A stretch of DNA of 53,730 nucleotides from Diphasiastrum complanatum (lineage: Eukaryota; Streptophyta; Lycopodiopsida; Lycopodiales; Lycopodiaceae): contig CM055098.1 in the NCBI GenBank assembly GCA_029204225.1, positions 48,506,358 to 48,560,087 on the forward strand. Reading direction: 5' to 3'. Below the pieces are notes generated by a model. It made no database searches. It was not told the origin of the DNA and saw only the letters and a program-made list of their open reading frames with translations. Position 1 is the stretch's first letter. Each line of letters begins with the position of its first letter. This document shows, in pieces, positions 11,275 to 23,391 of the stretch. Position numbers and translations under genes: made by a program.

Positions 11275-12763
11275 TGTTGGAAATTAAGCCCACAGTTTCC
11301 TCCTTGGTGAATGACTAATTTCTATTTCATGTTTTTTCCTGCACGTTTATTGATCATTGATCTAGGGTCAGGTGAAACCAACTTTGGTTCTACGTCTGCT
11401 GCAGGAATCACAAACTTAGACAACCGATTTATTTGAAGAACGTCTACAACGGGCTTCCGGCTGATCTCCAGCAAAGGGTAGCCAATCTTGTCATAATTTC
11501 AAGTTCAGATGTTAAGTTCAATTACTTGAAGTCATTAAAGACTTGGCCATCTTCAAGGACTTCCACGAAATTAACATTTGAAACAAGTCTGCAGAAATAC
11601 ATTACTTTCGCGACAATTAGCAAAAATACTCTAAGTGTCACAACAGTCTGCAGAAATGAACTATGTTTTCAACAGCTTCGGCTTTTTCACATTTCTTCGA
11701 ATGCGACACTTGCATGGTTAAAAAGTTTGACTTGGGCAGTTCAAAAGTTTAACTTTTTTTAACACCTTCGGAGTTTTTTGCATTTTTTCGAAAAATGCAA
11801 AGAGAGAGAAATTTTTTGAAGGTAATCTATTTTCATAAGTTAAACTATTTCAAGGGCACCTTTGCCTTTTTAAGGGCACCTTCGACTTTTTCACAAAATC
11901 CCAACGAGAGAAAAAATGCCAAAGGTCGTCGATTTTGAATGAGGAACATTCCTAGTCACTTCTCGAAATTTGCGAAGTGAGAGAAAACCACTTCACATAA
12001 AATACGAAGTGAGAGAATCAGTGACGTCCTCGTCCACATCAACGATGCTAAATTGTTGACAGTATACACTATGTACAGTTGTCACACAAGCCATATACTT
12101 CCAAGTACAACGACTTTCCTAATTAGGTGACAAGCATTGAATGTAATTAATACACGGATGAAATCTATAAATAGATCGTCCGAGCACAGATTAGTGGTTG
12201 CTCCATCCATGAGACACATTATTTGAGCATCCCAATTACACCGTCATTTTTGGTTGTAATTGCTATTTTATATTGTGCTTCAATGTAATATAACAGTAGC
12301 TTGCTCTTATATGTGTACAACGTAGACGATTGCTTGTTGTGATTGAATGCACTTTCATTGCTATTTGATCGCGCTTGTTTACTCACTCTGATCAGAACAC
12401 GGACGTCAATGACTCCTTAGTTTCTGATCAGACGATGGCTATCTTTGACGCCTGAGGAACTCGCGTTATCATACTGCTCTTCCATTCATTTCAAAACTAT
12501 ACTTCACGTTAAATCTGATTTCAGTAGTACCACACATACAAACCATTTATAATCTCTTCGGTGGACTATACTCTTGTTTCAGAGTATGAATAAATTTTCA
12601 AGATCCTATTGGGAAATTAGAACACTTAAGGCTGTGATTACATTTAGGATAAGTTGTCTATTAGATTGCTTTGCAGTTAGCAGCTGATTAGAATGGGAGA
12701 GCTGTTCCACAATATTTATGCTCTATTCTTTGTTCACGTTCTTCTATCTCCCTTGCCCCATCA
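11275..12763 (+). repeat. 5' LTR of the copia element
   Basis: Begins TGTTGGAAATT and ends CCCCATCA just before the primer site. It contains a TATA box (12,166-12,174) and, upstream of it, several G(A)AGTGAGAGAA-like motifs between about 11,800 and 12,010. Relative to the 3' LTR it lacks about 14 bp near 11,402 and has about 35 extra bp near 11,615-11,655. Confidence 0.95.
12166..12174 (+). promoter_or_regulatory. LTR TATA box
   Basis: TATAAATAG, followed about 30 bp downstream by a purine-rich stretch suitable for transcription start. The same nonamer sits in the 3' LTR at 17,444-17,452, so the LTR promoter core survives in both copies. Confidence 0.7.
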
Positions 12764-12766
12764 GAT

Positions 12767-12778
12767 TGGTATCAGTGC
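12767..12778 (+). other. Primer-binding site (initiator tRNA-Met type)
   Basis: TGGTATCAGTGC starts three bases after the 5' LTR. It differs by one base from TGGTATCAGAGC, the usual plant complement to the 3' end of initiator tRNA-Met; the exact form is seen at 43,678 in this window. Confidence 0.85.
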
Positions 12779-12830
12779 ATAGCTCAAATAAACCGAGAGA
12801 TTCAGTTTGTTCTATTTGTGTATTGTTACC

Positions 12831-15800
12831 ATGTCTCATATATGTAGCTCTTCATCCTCATCACTCAATGAAGCTAGAGTCATTGACAAGTTCAATGGTT
12901 CTAACTTCTACATTTGGAAGTTAGAACTTAGATTGATGTTGATAGATAGAAATCTTTGGGATGTAGTAGAAGATGAAGACCTGAAACCAGAAGACGACGA
13001 TCAAGCAAAGGCCTGGAGGATCAAAGATCAGAAGGCCCTAGCATGTATCACACTCAATCTGGCCGAATCTCAAATATCTCACGTTACCACGTGCAAAACC
13101 TCTAAGGAAGCACTGGACTTGTTATCAAGTCTTTATGAGACTCACGATGTGACCACAAGATTACATCTTAGAAGGAAGTTCTTTACTCTTAGCATGTCTG
13201 ATTCTACTGCCATCACTTCTCACATTAACAGCTTCAAGTCCTTGTTAGATCAGTTATCAACTGTAGGATGTTCTATTCAAGATGATGATGTCGTTATGAC
13301 CTTGCTTTCTTCTCTTCCAAAGTCCTATGAGCACTTTGTGGTGATGATCTCCACACAACCCGACCTCACTCTTCAATAGGTGATCGGTCATCTTCTTTAA
13401 GAAGAAATGCGGAGAAAGACCAATAGCCTATCCATCAAAGACAAATCCATGGCTCTATACACCAAGAAGAAAGACTATTCCAAGGGCAAGAATCAAGTGC
13501 AGGGGCAACAACAAAAGCCTCACACTCAAGGTGAGCATGGTGGATCGTGCAAGAAGCTTTTCTGTAGATATTGCAAAAGAGCTAATCACGACATCAAGGA
13601 GTGTCACATCAGGATCTACAATGAGGCAAAGAAGAAGCAACAACAGCCGCAGCCAGACTCCTCCAACACGATGGAATTCAAGGAGTTAGATACACACTTA
13701 TTAATGGCTTACAGCAGCAGCGAAGACCGTGATAGCTGGTACCTAGACAACGGCGCTACCCAACACATAACCTCTCGCAAGGAATGGTTTACGGAGTACA
13801 CAGCTTACAACAGAGACCAATTTATCTACCTCGGAGATTCTAGGACCATACGCATGGAAGACAAAGGAGCAGTCAAGATCAACTTCAACAACGATCTGTC
13901 CATTTGTGTTCCTAACGTCCTTCATGTTCCTCAGTTGTCAAAGAACCTGTTATCGGTCTCTAAGATAAATGATGAGGGCTACACTGTTACTTGCTCATCT
14001 GAGCAGTGTACAATACTCGAGGAAGATACTACTCTGACTACATGCACTAGAGTCGAAAATCTTTATGCACTTTCTAATTCAGTTGCATTAGCTAGTATCT
14101 CTAATGAAGATGTAAACGACAGTGCTGTTCTATGGCATAGTCAATTTGGACACATGAATAAAAGATTACTTTCTTATATGCGTTGTAATAATCTAGTGAT
14201 GGTTTGAATTTTTCGTCTTCATTAGGTAGGAAATATTTCTTTTGTGAATCATGCATATGTGGGAAGCACTCTAGAAGCAAGTTTCCAAAATCACATTCCA
14301 TCAAAACAAAGCAAGTATTAGATCTTGTACATAGAGATCTCTGTGGTCCAATGCCAACTCCGTCATTAGGAGATGCAATCTATTTTATCACTTTCATAGA
14401 TGATTACTCTAGATGGTCTACAACCATGTTCATTAAGCACAAATCTGAAGCCTTTGAATGCTTCAAAAAATTCAAGACCATGGCTGAGACACAAATGTCT
14501 ATAAAAGTGAAAGCACTCCGAACTGATGGTGGTGGCAAATACATCTCCAACGAGATGTCCGACTACATGGCTGAACATGGTATTAGAAGACAGTTCACCA
14601 CTTCCTATTCACCCCAATAGAACGAGATTGCAGAAAGGAAGAATTGAACTCTTCTCAACTCAGCCAGATCCATGCTACATCAAGCACACCTACCTGCGAA
14701 GTTTTGGACAGAAGCTACTACCACAACTTGTTACATGCAGAACAGATCCAGCACCAAAGCCGTCAACCACAAGACTCCTCATGAAGTTTGGCACGGGCAC
14801 AAGCCTAGTGTCAACCATTTAAAAATCTTTGGTTGTATATGTTTTGTTCACATTCCTAAACAACTTAGGAAGAAGCTAAATGATAGGACAAATTTCATTG
14901 GCTATCTCGATGAACATAAAGCTTATAAAGTTTATGATCCATCCACCAATGTAGTATTTGCCTCTAGGGATGTAATATTTCAAGAACATACATACTATGA
15001 TTTTAAACAACCATCGATAAAAGATGCTATGTCATTTCATCCTATTTTACGTAGCATGGATTCTTCCAACGTTGATGTTCCTTCTATAGAACCTATAGCT
15101 ACAGCTACAGCTACAGAAGCCGAGCAGCCGACAATACCTGTCATCAGACCAGACCAAGCTAGCTTGAGCAGATATGAAGAAATTCAAGAAGAAGCATCAT
15201 CGCATCCTGGTCAACCCAACATTCGCAGATCCTCACGGACTCGGACAATTCTTGAGAGGTATGCACCTCAATCATTCTGGACTTCATCAGAAAAACCAGA
15301 GAGCCTAGCCAAAGCAATTAACTCCAAGGATGCTATGAAGTGGCAATGTCGAAGAGGAGCTGTACACCTTCCAACCGGAAGGATTCGAAGTCAAAGGCTA
15401 AGAGCACAAAGTGTGCAAGCTGCACAAAGCAATCTACGGTCTAAAACAGGCCACAAGAGCATGGTTCGATAGAATCAACTCTTATCTCATTCAATTAGGA
15501 TTTGCAAACAATTCAGCTGAATGTAATGTTTATTCAGAGCATACAAACACCAATTCAGTGCACATAGTTTACGTAGATGATGCATTTTTTTTAACGACAC
15601 TTCTCTTCTGCACACTACTAAGAGAGATCTGTCAAAGGAATTTGACATGACTGATTTAGAAGCTATTCATTCTTTGCTAGGAATTCACATTACAAGAGAT
15701 AGACTTCAGAAGAAGATCTATCTTAGCCAACAAGCATATCTAAAAGGCATTTTAGAAAAGTTTCATATGTCTGATTGCAAACCAATTGATACCCCAATGG

Positions 15801-16506
15801 ATCCAAGTATAGTATTGACTAAACCTTCTTGTGCTGAGACTGATAGTGAAGTACTCGACTTAGCAAAGTACACTTATCATTCACTAATCGGATCTCTAAT
15901 GTATGCAATGCTGCGTACTAGGCCAGATTTAGCATATACTATTAGCACGTTAAGACAATTCATGCCTAATCCTAGGATATCTCAGTGGAAAGTATTAAAG
16001 AGAGTGATGAGATATATTCAGAAAATTTTAGACCACATTTTATGTTATGATGGAAATGCTATCTACCCACTCGTCCTGTGAGGCTACTCCGACTCAGATT
16101 GGGGAGGAAAAGTCTCTACTAGAAAATCTATCTCCAGGTTCTATTTCTATCTGGCAGGGGGACCGATTTCTTGAAGCTCAAGGAAGAAAAAATCATTTGT
16201 GCTTTCTTCGACAGAGGCAGAGTACATCGAAACATGTCAAGCTTCAAAAGAGACTGTATGGATTAGATTATTACTTCACGATTTACATCACACTCAGTTT
16301 AATGCTACCACCATTCTTTGTGACAATTTCAACTGTATTTCACTGTCACTGAATCTCAGATTTCATGGCAAATCCAAGCACATAGAAATCCAATATCATT
16401 TCATTCGGGAGAAAGTTTTCTCAGGGCAAGTGATCCTTCAATACTGCTTCACAACGGAAATGGTCGCAGACATCTTCACCAAAGCGCTTCCCAGGATCAA
16501 GCTCTA
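12831..16506 (+). pseudogene. copia gag-pol, decayed
   Basis: Gag starts at ATG 12,831. A CCHC zinc knuckle (C-x2-C-x4-H-x4-C) lies at 13,563-13,604. The protease site reads D-N-G at 13,746-13,754 where the family has D-S/T-G. Next come the HHCC region and an integrase core (first Asp near 14,335, second near 14,525, Glu near 14,640), the RT YVDD box (15,570-15,581) and RNase H with an SSTEAEY motif (from 16,199). Breaks seen: stops at 13,377, 13,398, 14,618, 14,645 and 15,399; frameshifts near 14,203, 15,600-15,650 and 16,080; and a junction at about 15,345 where sequence N-terminal to RT is joined directly to the middle of RT, removing roughly 100 codons with the first catalytic Asp. The substituted protease residue alone would probably stop polyprotein processing. 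Confidence 0.93.
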
Positions 16507-16562
16507 GAAGTCCTTCAACATGCTAAATCTGACAAAGATACCAAGGCACCAACCGTGACCTT

Positions 16563-16571
16563 AAGGGGGAC
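16563..16571 (+). other. Polypurine tract
   Basis: AAGGGGGAC lies immediately before the 3' LTR, the position where plus-strand DNA synthesis is primed. Confidence 0.8.
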
Positions 16572-18038
16572 TGTTGAAAATTAAGCCCATAGTTTCTTCC
16601 TTGGTGAATGACTCATTTCTATTTCATGATTCTTCCTGCATGTTTATCGATCATTGATCTAGGGTCAGGTGAAACCAACTTTGGTTCTACATCTGCTCAT
16701 CTGATACTTGTAGGAATCACAAACTTAGACAGCCGATTTATTTGAAGAATGTCTACAACGGGCTTCCAGCTGATCTCCAGCAAAGGGTAACCAATCCTGT
16801 CATGATTTCAAGTTCAGATGTTAAGTTCAATTACTTGAAGTCATTGAAGACTTGGCCATCTTCAAGGACTTCCACAAAATCAGCATTTAGAACAAGTCTG
16901 CAGAAATACATTACTTTTGCGACAGTCTGCAGAAATGAACTATGTTTTCAACAGCTTTGGCTTTTTTGCATTTCCCCAAAATGTGACACTTGCATGGTTC
17001 AAAAGTTTGACTTGTGCCGTTCAAAAGTTTAACTATTTTTAACACCTTCGACTTTTCGCATTTTTCTGAAAAATGTGAAGAGAGAGAAATTTTTTGAAGG
17101 TCATCTATTTTCATAAGTTAAACTGTTTCAAGAGCACCTTTGTCTTTTTAAGGCCACCTTTGGCTTATTCGCAAAGTCTCGAAGAGAGAGAAAATGCCGA
17201 AGGTCATCTATTTTGAATGAGGAACGTTCCCAGTCACTTTCCGAAATTTGCAAAGTGAGAGAAAACCACTTCACGTAAAATGCGAAGTGAGAGAATCAGC
17301 GATGTCCTCATCCGCGTCAATGATGCTAAATTTTTGACTGTATACACTATGTATAGTTGTCACAAAAGCCATATACTTCCAAGTACAATGGCTTTCCTAA
17401 TTAGGTGACAAGCATTGAATGTAATTAATACATGGATGAAATCTATAAATAGATCGTCCGAGCACAGATTAGTGGTTGCTATGTCCATGAGACACATTAT
17501 TTGAGCATCCCAATTACACCATCATTTTTGGTTGTAATTACTATTTTGTATTGTGCTTCAGTGTAATATAGCAGCAACTTGCTCTTATCTGTGTACAATG
17601 TAGATGAATGCTTGTTGTGATTGAATGCACTTTCATTGCTGTTTGATTGCGCTTGTTTACTCACTCTAATCAAAACACGGACGTCAATGACTCCTCAGTT
17701 TCTGATCAGATGATGGCTGTCTTTGACGCATGAGGAACTCGCGTTATCATACTACTCTTCCATTCATTTCAGAACTATACTTCACGTTAAATGTGATTTT
17801 AGTAGTACCACATACAAACCATCACTAATCTCTTCGGTGGACTGTACTCTTGTTTCAGAGTATGAATAAGTTTTTAAGATCCTGTTGGAAAATTAGAACA
17901 CTTAAGGCTGTGATTACATTTAGCATAACTGTCTATTAGACTGCTTTGCATTTAGCAGCTGATTAGAATGGGAGAGCTGTTCCGCAATATTCCTGCTCTC
18001 TTCTCCGTTCACGTTCTTCTATCTTCCTTGCCCCATCA
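16572..18038 (+). repeat. 3' LTR of the copia element
   Basis: Begins TGTTGAAAATT, ends CCCCATCA and is followed by the CATAG target duplication. TATAAATAG lies at 17,444-17,452. It aligns with the 5' LTR along its whole length apart from the two indels noted there. Confidence 0.95.
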
Positions 18039-18043
18039 CATAG

Positions 18044-20399
18044 GTGCTAGTCAAGTCATTTGGTCAAGTTACGTACCGTTCTAGGACCAAACTTCTAAAA
18101 TCTAGAAAAATTGGGTGGTGATTTGCCAACCCTAGGTTGGCATGCCTAACCACTAGGTAAATTCATGGTGAGTAGATCAATTTGCATCTAACATGGCACC
18201 AAAATCCCTTCCACACCTGCTTAGCCCAATCATTATATATTTTTTCATTTTGGCGTGCATGATTTCTACCAAGCTTGTGTATTCTTTCTTGTAGCTTGCA
18301 AATCTTTTTGTCTAATGCTATCAATTACTTATGTACTTTTTCAAAAAGTTATGGGCCATACAATAGGCTATACTTCACATGTGTGAAGGCCCGGCTTTGA
18401 ATCATTTACATCTTGTTTTAGACTTCTCTTGCTTGTTAGATCAAGATTTTTGGCATTTCTTGAAGGACTAATGATCTGAGATGAATCCAACAATGCAAAA
18501 AAGCACTCTTGTGGATTGATTAGATCCATTCAAGGTCTTCAAACCCACTTAATTTACAAGTGAATGATTGAGCAAAAAAATATCATGTGATACATTAGCA
18601 TTATAGTACATAATAAGAGTGTTTCTAAAGCAAAAGTCTTTATTGTGCCAAAATTTCCACATAAATAACAAAAAAAGTAACAATGAAATGTTGTTTCAAA
18701 ATAGCAAAAGTCATCATAATTATGTTAGTATTATAAGCCACTTGGTTAAGCATTAGTTGTGAAGATTTGAGGAGAGTTTTCTAGAGTGGCATTTTTCATA
18801 ATCGATTCTCCTAGGTGGTTTATTGTGAAATCATTGGTATACAATATACATAACTTGTAGAATATTCTAAGCATTTTCTTAACACCACTTCATTGTTTGT
18901 AAAATGAGCTCACAACTCTCCATTTTATTTTCCTTTATCCTTCATCACCTTGCACATGATAGCAAACTCTCTATTATTAAGTCAAGCTCCACCTTGTAGG
19001 TTAGAAAGATCATCTAGATTGGGAGTGCTTATATTTTATTGCTTTTATGATAATCACACTCAATGTTTTCTAATTGCTTTTGCTACTCTATTTAAAGCAT
19101 TCAAAATATCTTCTTCTTGTACTGCAATATTACTACTATGTACCTATATTGATACACATGACTAAGTATTCTAAATAAAAAATAAAATGGGCCATTAAAT
19201 ATGGAGCTAATGATATATATACAAGGCATGCATCACTTTGTATTTGACGTGGATAATTCATGATAGGAACATATATGAAGGTGCATGTGCTCTCTAGTGA
19301 CATTCACCATGCTATTCAACATGCCATGACAATTCTCTACCATTTCCTTGAGCTAGAAATGGATGAAAATATGTGCTATAGCTAGTGGTATGGGACACCA
19401 ATGTCTCATAAGTCTTCATGGTAGCTGTGGGGATATACTTGTCAAGAATTCCATCACTCAAGGCTCTAGATTGATTCTATGGTTGTTTGGTAAGTAATAA
19501 GCCAAATTTGCTATTGTGTGTATAATCTATTCTTGGATTGGTGGAGATGTTAAATGTTTGGGTGGCAAGATCCTAAGACCTTAAGTGAGGTAAAATAATC
19601 TCTTAGCTTTAGTGAAGTATTACACAAAGGATAAGCAAATTTTGCATTACCTATAGAAATATACATAAAGGAATGAGAAGATTTAACATGCATAGGAAGG
19701 TTTCTCTTCCTATTCAATAGACAATGTAATCAGTCAAAGTTTTGACATCTTAATATATTGTGTGTTTGTACAACCCATTTGTATGAAATCGATCAATTTA
19801 TCCATTTGTGGGGTAAAACAATGCAATTGATTAGATTTGTTTATTTATTGGGAGTAAATTATTTTGTCCTACTCAATGTAGGTATTTTGGTTATGATAAA
19901 GACTTGATGTTGTACTCTTGTGTGTGTGTGTGTGTACTTATATATCCTATTGTGCAATATTTGTGGAATATCCCATTTCTCAATGCACTTTTGTACATCA
20001 AACTAGTTTGTTGACATCCTTGGTGGAATTTCGGAGAGGTTAAGATGTTATGCTTGGTGGATATCTAGTCCAACTTTAAAAAAAGCTGCCAGCTCTTCTT
20101 CATGCCAATAGTTACTACGAATGTTAATGGCATGAGTTTTAGGAAGAGAGCTCCACAAGTGAGTATGGCCTTGTATTGTGAAGTCCAATATGGATTCTTC
20201 AGAGAGTAGTATATTGAATGAATAATGCAATGTAAGGAGTGTGGACGACATTTTGGAATGGAAGAGAATATGTGCCCAGGAATGGAGTAAGGTCCAATAG
20301 CTTGCATGATAGCCCAAGTGAGGACACTTTGAGATGTAGAGAATGCATGACTTGGTGAGACATTTCATTTTACCAAGAAAAGCCATGTGGTAGAATCAT
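18044..20399. other. Intergenic, no recognisable gene
   Basis: AT-rich sequence with no coding family seen on either strand. A short (TG)n run lies at about 19,919-19,934. Open frames on the minus strand at 20,048-20,386 have no recognisable motif and border a decayed gypsy integrase, so more of that element may lie here beyond recognition. Confidence 0.4.
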
Positions 20400-20620
20400 A
20401 TGTCCTAACATATAACAATGCAAAGTAGACAAAGTAGAAATGGTGAAGGTAGCAAACTTGTACTCATATAGCAAATTCATGATGGAAAGTGAACGAGTAT
20501 TGCGATGGATTTTGTGGTTGTACTTTTTTGGACTTGGAATTGCCATGATACAATTTGGGTAGTGGTGGACAAGCCAACATGTCTTAGTTCATCTAAGCAC
20601 CCAAAAATGAATGGGATTAT
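20400..20620 (+). pseudogene. Ty3/gypsy integrase relic
   Basis: In one plus frame the segment around 20,500-20,570 reads AMDFVV, then DTIWVVVDKPT, matching the gypsy integrase core around its first catalytic Asp (consensus of the type MDFVxGLP then IWVVVDRLTK). In-frame stops lie on both sides, and nothing else of the element could be recognised. The match is short but the spacing between the two blocks is right. Confidence 0.5.
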
Positions 20621-23391
20621 TGGATTTACTTGAAGATACATCAAGAGAATATTCTTTTGAGGAATCAAAGTGATTGGAAATGCTATAAGTGGTTGAGTTT
20701 GTGTACAATAGCACAACACATTAATCTCTTATGATTATCTAAATATTCCAAATATGCTCACCAATTTCCACCTAATATAAGAGAGCTTAGACCAAGGCAA
20801 TTATCCAGAAAAGCCAAATCATCAAATATAACATGAGTGGTTTACCTATGCTTTCGACCTAATTGTCAACATATACTTAGGCCATAGTCAACAAAAAACA
20901 AAGACTAGAGTAGTACTTCTTAAGTCATCTGGATGTGTTGGTAACCATGAAATTCGTGGAATGGACCAAAAGTACACTTGCAATATGGCAAAAAATACAC
21001 AATTTTTGCCAAGTACGTGCAAAAGGCATGAGCATTATGTGTCATGTTTGAATAAGACTTTTCAATTCTGAAGGTAGTGTTACTATAAATCAGTAACTAC
21101 AAGATTACGTTTAATCATTTTTGTTTGATTGCATAAAATTAATTCAACTAGCTTCATTTTGTATGATACATAACCTACACATCATACAACAAAGCCAAGA
21201 CAAGAAGCACAAAGTTTCAAATGTCCACTCACGTAGTAGTCGAGATTCAAGCATGCCCCTAATAGGGCACAATTCTAATAATGACTATAGTGGAGAACAT
21301 TTCATCATTTTCATAGTCTTATGAGATGCTATAAGGAACTCATGCAATTGCTATTTTTTACTTTTTGCCTTATTTAGTTGCATTTCAGCCTAATGAGTCT
21401 TTCTAAGTGACTTTCATAATGTGTCACTCAAAATTCTTGCTAATTAGAGCCCTTGACCAACAGAGCAACAAAGAACAATTTTGTGCACTAAAATCATGCT
21501 AGTTTGGGCAAGACCTAAATTTGAAAAAGAAGAAGGTATGTTCTTGTGAGTGATGGATGCACATTAATCTTATGCATATCTCAAATTGACCTTTACCAAA
21601 AGACATCCACAATGATGTGAGTCAATCTTTCTAGATTCAGATATCATTAATCAAAAAACAAGAAAAGTCAATCAAACTTCATACATGAATATTTTGAAAT
21701 TTGCATGAGATTCATATGTGTCCCCTCCCTTGTAGGTTTTGACCCAATAGGTGACCAATATTGATGTTTGAGACAATGGAATCAATCTGACAAATGTTCA
21801 CATGTTGCATCTTGTGAACAAGAAAGTCAACCAGACTTTATACATGGACATTTTTAAATTTTGCATGAAGTTCATTTGTGTTCCTTGGAACTATTGACGT
21901 AAATAACACTTTGTTGGATATGCAAATGAGAGAACGGTGCATGCTCATTACTCTTTAGTAGAAATTGCATCACTTGCAGGATGTCTCAACAGACCTTGAA
22001 TAGGAAGCCTCTCAATAAATCTTGGATGGGAGCCTAGTAATGTACTTCTTGACTCACAGTTGGAGTATTTGTCACCAAGTCAACTTATGCATTCTGATTA
22101 AAAGATATTGTTTTATGAGATCTAGCCCATCAAGACGAGTCAACTAGAATCACATTATTTTGGTGGATATCTATTTCTTGTTAGATGTTTCTAATTCAAT
22201 AAAAGATTCATGTACAATATGTTATAAAGTCTTACATGAAGAGAATAATCTTTCCAAAGACGTTTACTAGTGTTTCAGGTCAATTTGAAGATACAATAGC
22301 CATTGAAAATCTATAGAAGGACCGTTGCATATACATACCAAATTTACGTTAATTTGTAATGTACATTCTTGTAGAGAATTAAACTTTGGCAAAAAAATTC
22401 AAATTGTCAAGAAATATAGCTCAACAACTTTGCCCTACACAAGGCAACATGTGTACACATTGTTAAAAAATTGAGGACAAATTGCTAGAATTGAAAGTAA
22501 TATGACATCATTTTGCTTGAATATATACATCTTGTAAGTCCATAAAGAAATTGTCAAAGCAAATTGTGAAAAAATCCATAAACACATTAAACAGCACCTA
22601 AGCAGGAATCAACTTGTAGTTTGGCACAAACAAATTTCAGCCATGAAAGAGGATTAGCCTAGTCATATTTGCAATGACCTTTCCATCAAGTTTAATTGCC
22701 AATTTAAAGACTACATACTCTTGGGAAAAAGGAGAAGGTGCGAAAGATCACGACAACTTGAAGTGTCAAGAGACACTGTCAAGCTATCATGTTCGATAGC
22801 ACTATGGAAGGCTTAGTGAATTAAGATCACCGTGTTTAGATTATATGTCACAATAGAACCAATAGATGATGAACCAACATGTGTCTTAGACAACCATACA
22901 TACAAAATTTAAAGGCGTCAAGGACGACCGTGATTCTACTCTTTGACTCAGTCGATAAGACACACAAGGAGGATAACGTGCATTCAATTCACAACCAGAA
23001 AGTAGAAACATCAATAATAATTCACACATTATTCACCGATTTGAAAAGCATAGTGTATATTAAAGATGTGCAAATGTACATAAGATTGTTGTAAGGCAAT
23101 CTACTTATCAGTATTTTGAAAGTACAGTACTTTGGACCTTGAATGAGTGCATTTAATGCATCACAAGAGTGATTGATTGATTGATCATAAAAACAATGCA
23201 AACTAGACATAGATTTTGAGATCTAGGTCAACAAATTAACATCTATCAATCAAGAGCAACCTTTAATCAATTCCTAGAGTCATGCCAAGTAGGTGGCTAG
23301 TTGGTCAATCTCCACCACAAATCTAGGAATTAGGTCCTATAAAGTAGGAATCACTACCAAATTGACTTGACCTACTCTTTAGACTTGATCT
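20621..23391. other. Intergenic, no recognisable gene
   Basis: AT-rich sequence with no coding family recognised. It contains one diverged direct repeat pair (21,659-21,727 and 21,819-21,886), listed separately, and ends at the start of a minus-strand LTR. Confidence 0.4.
21659..21886 (+). repeat. Diverged direct repeat pair, about 68 bp each
   Basis: 21,659-21,727 and 21,819-21,886 share the order CAAGAAA(A)GTCAA, CATACATG/TATACATG, TTTTGAAATT/TTTTAAATT, TTGCATGA, TTCAT-TGTGT. Spacing is 160 bp. It could be a local duplication or part of an unrecognised element. Confidence 0.6.

Larger units (their letters stand above)
11270..18043 (+). mobile_element. Ty1/copia LTR retrotransposon, full-length but defective
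   Basis: Two LTRs of 1,489 and 1,467 bp both begin TGTTG and end CCCCATCA. They are bounded by a perfect 5-bp target-site duplication CATAG at 11,270-11,274 and 18,039-18,043. A primer site follows the 5' LTR and a G-rich polypurine tract abuts the 3' LTR. Internal domain order is gag, protease, integrase, reverse transcriptase, RNase H, which defines the Ty1/copia superfamily. The coding region has at least five in-frame stops, several frameshifts and a large RT deletion, so the copy cannot be autonomous. By eye the first 350 or so aligned LTR bases differ at about 6-7%, mostly transitions, so it is not a recent insertion. Confidence 0.95.

Noticed and set aside
11958-11978. Heat-shock element in the copia LTR (TTCTCGAA near GAA)
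   Set aside because: Only two correctly spaced half-sites are present, and the pattern is not kept in the 3' LTR.
20048-20719. Minus-strand frames of 80-112 codons
   Set aside because: No motif; the right-hand ones lie antisense to a decayed gypsy integrase and are best explained as shadows.
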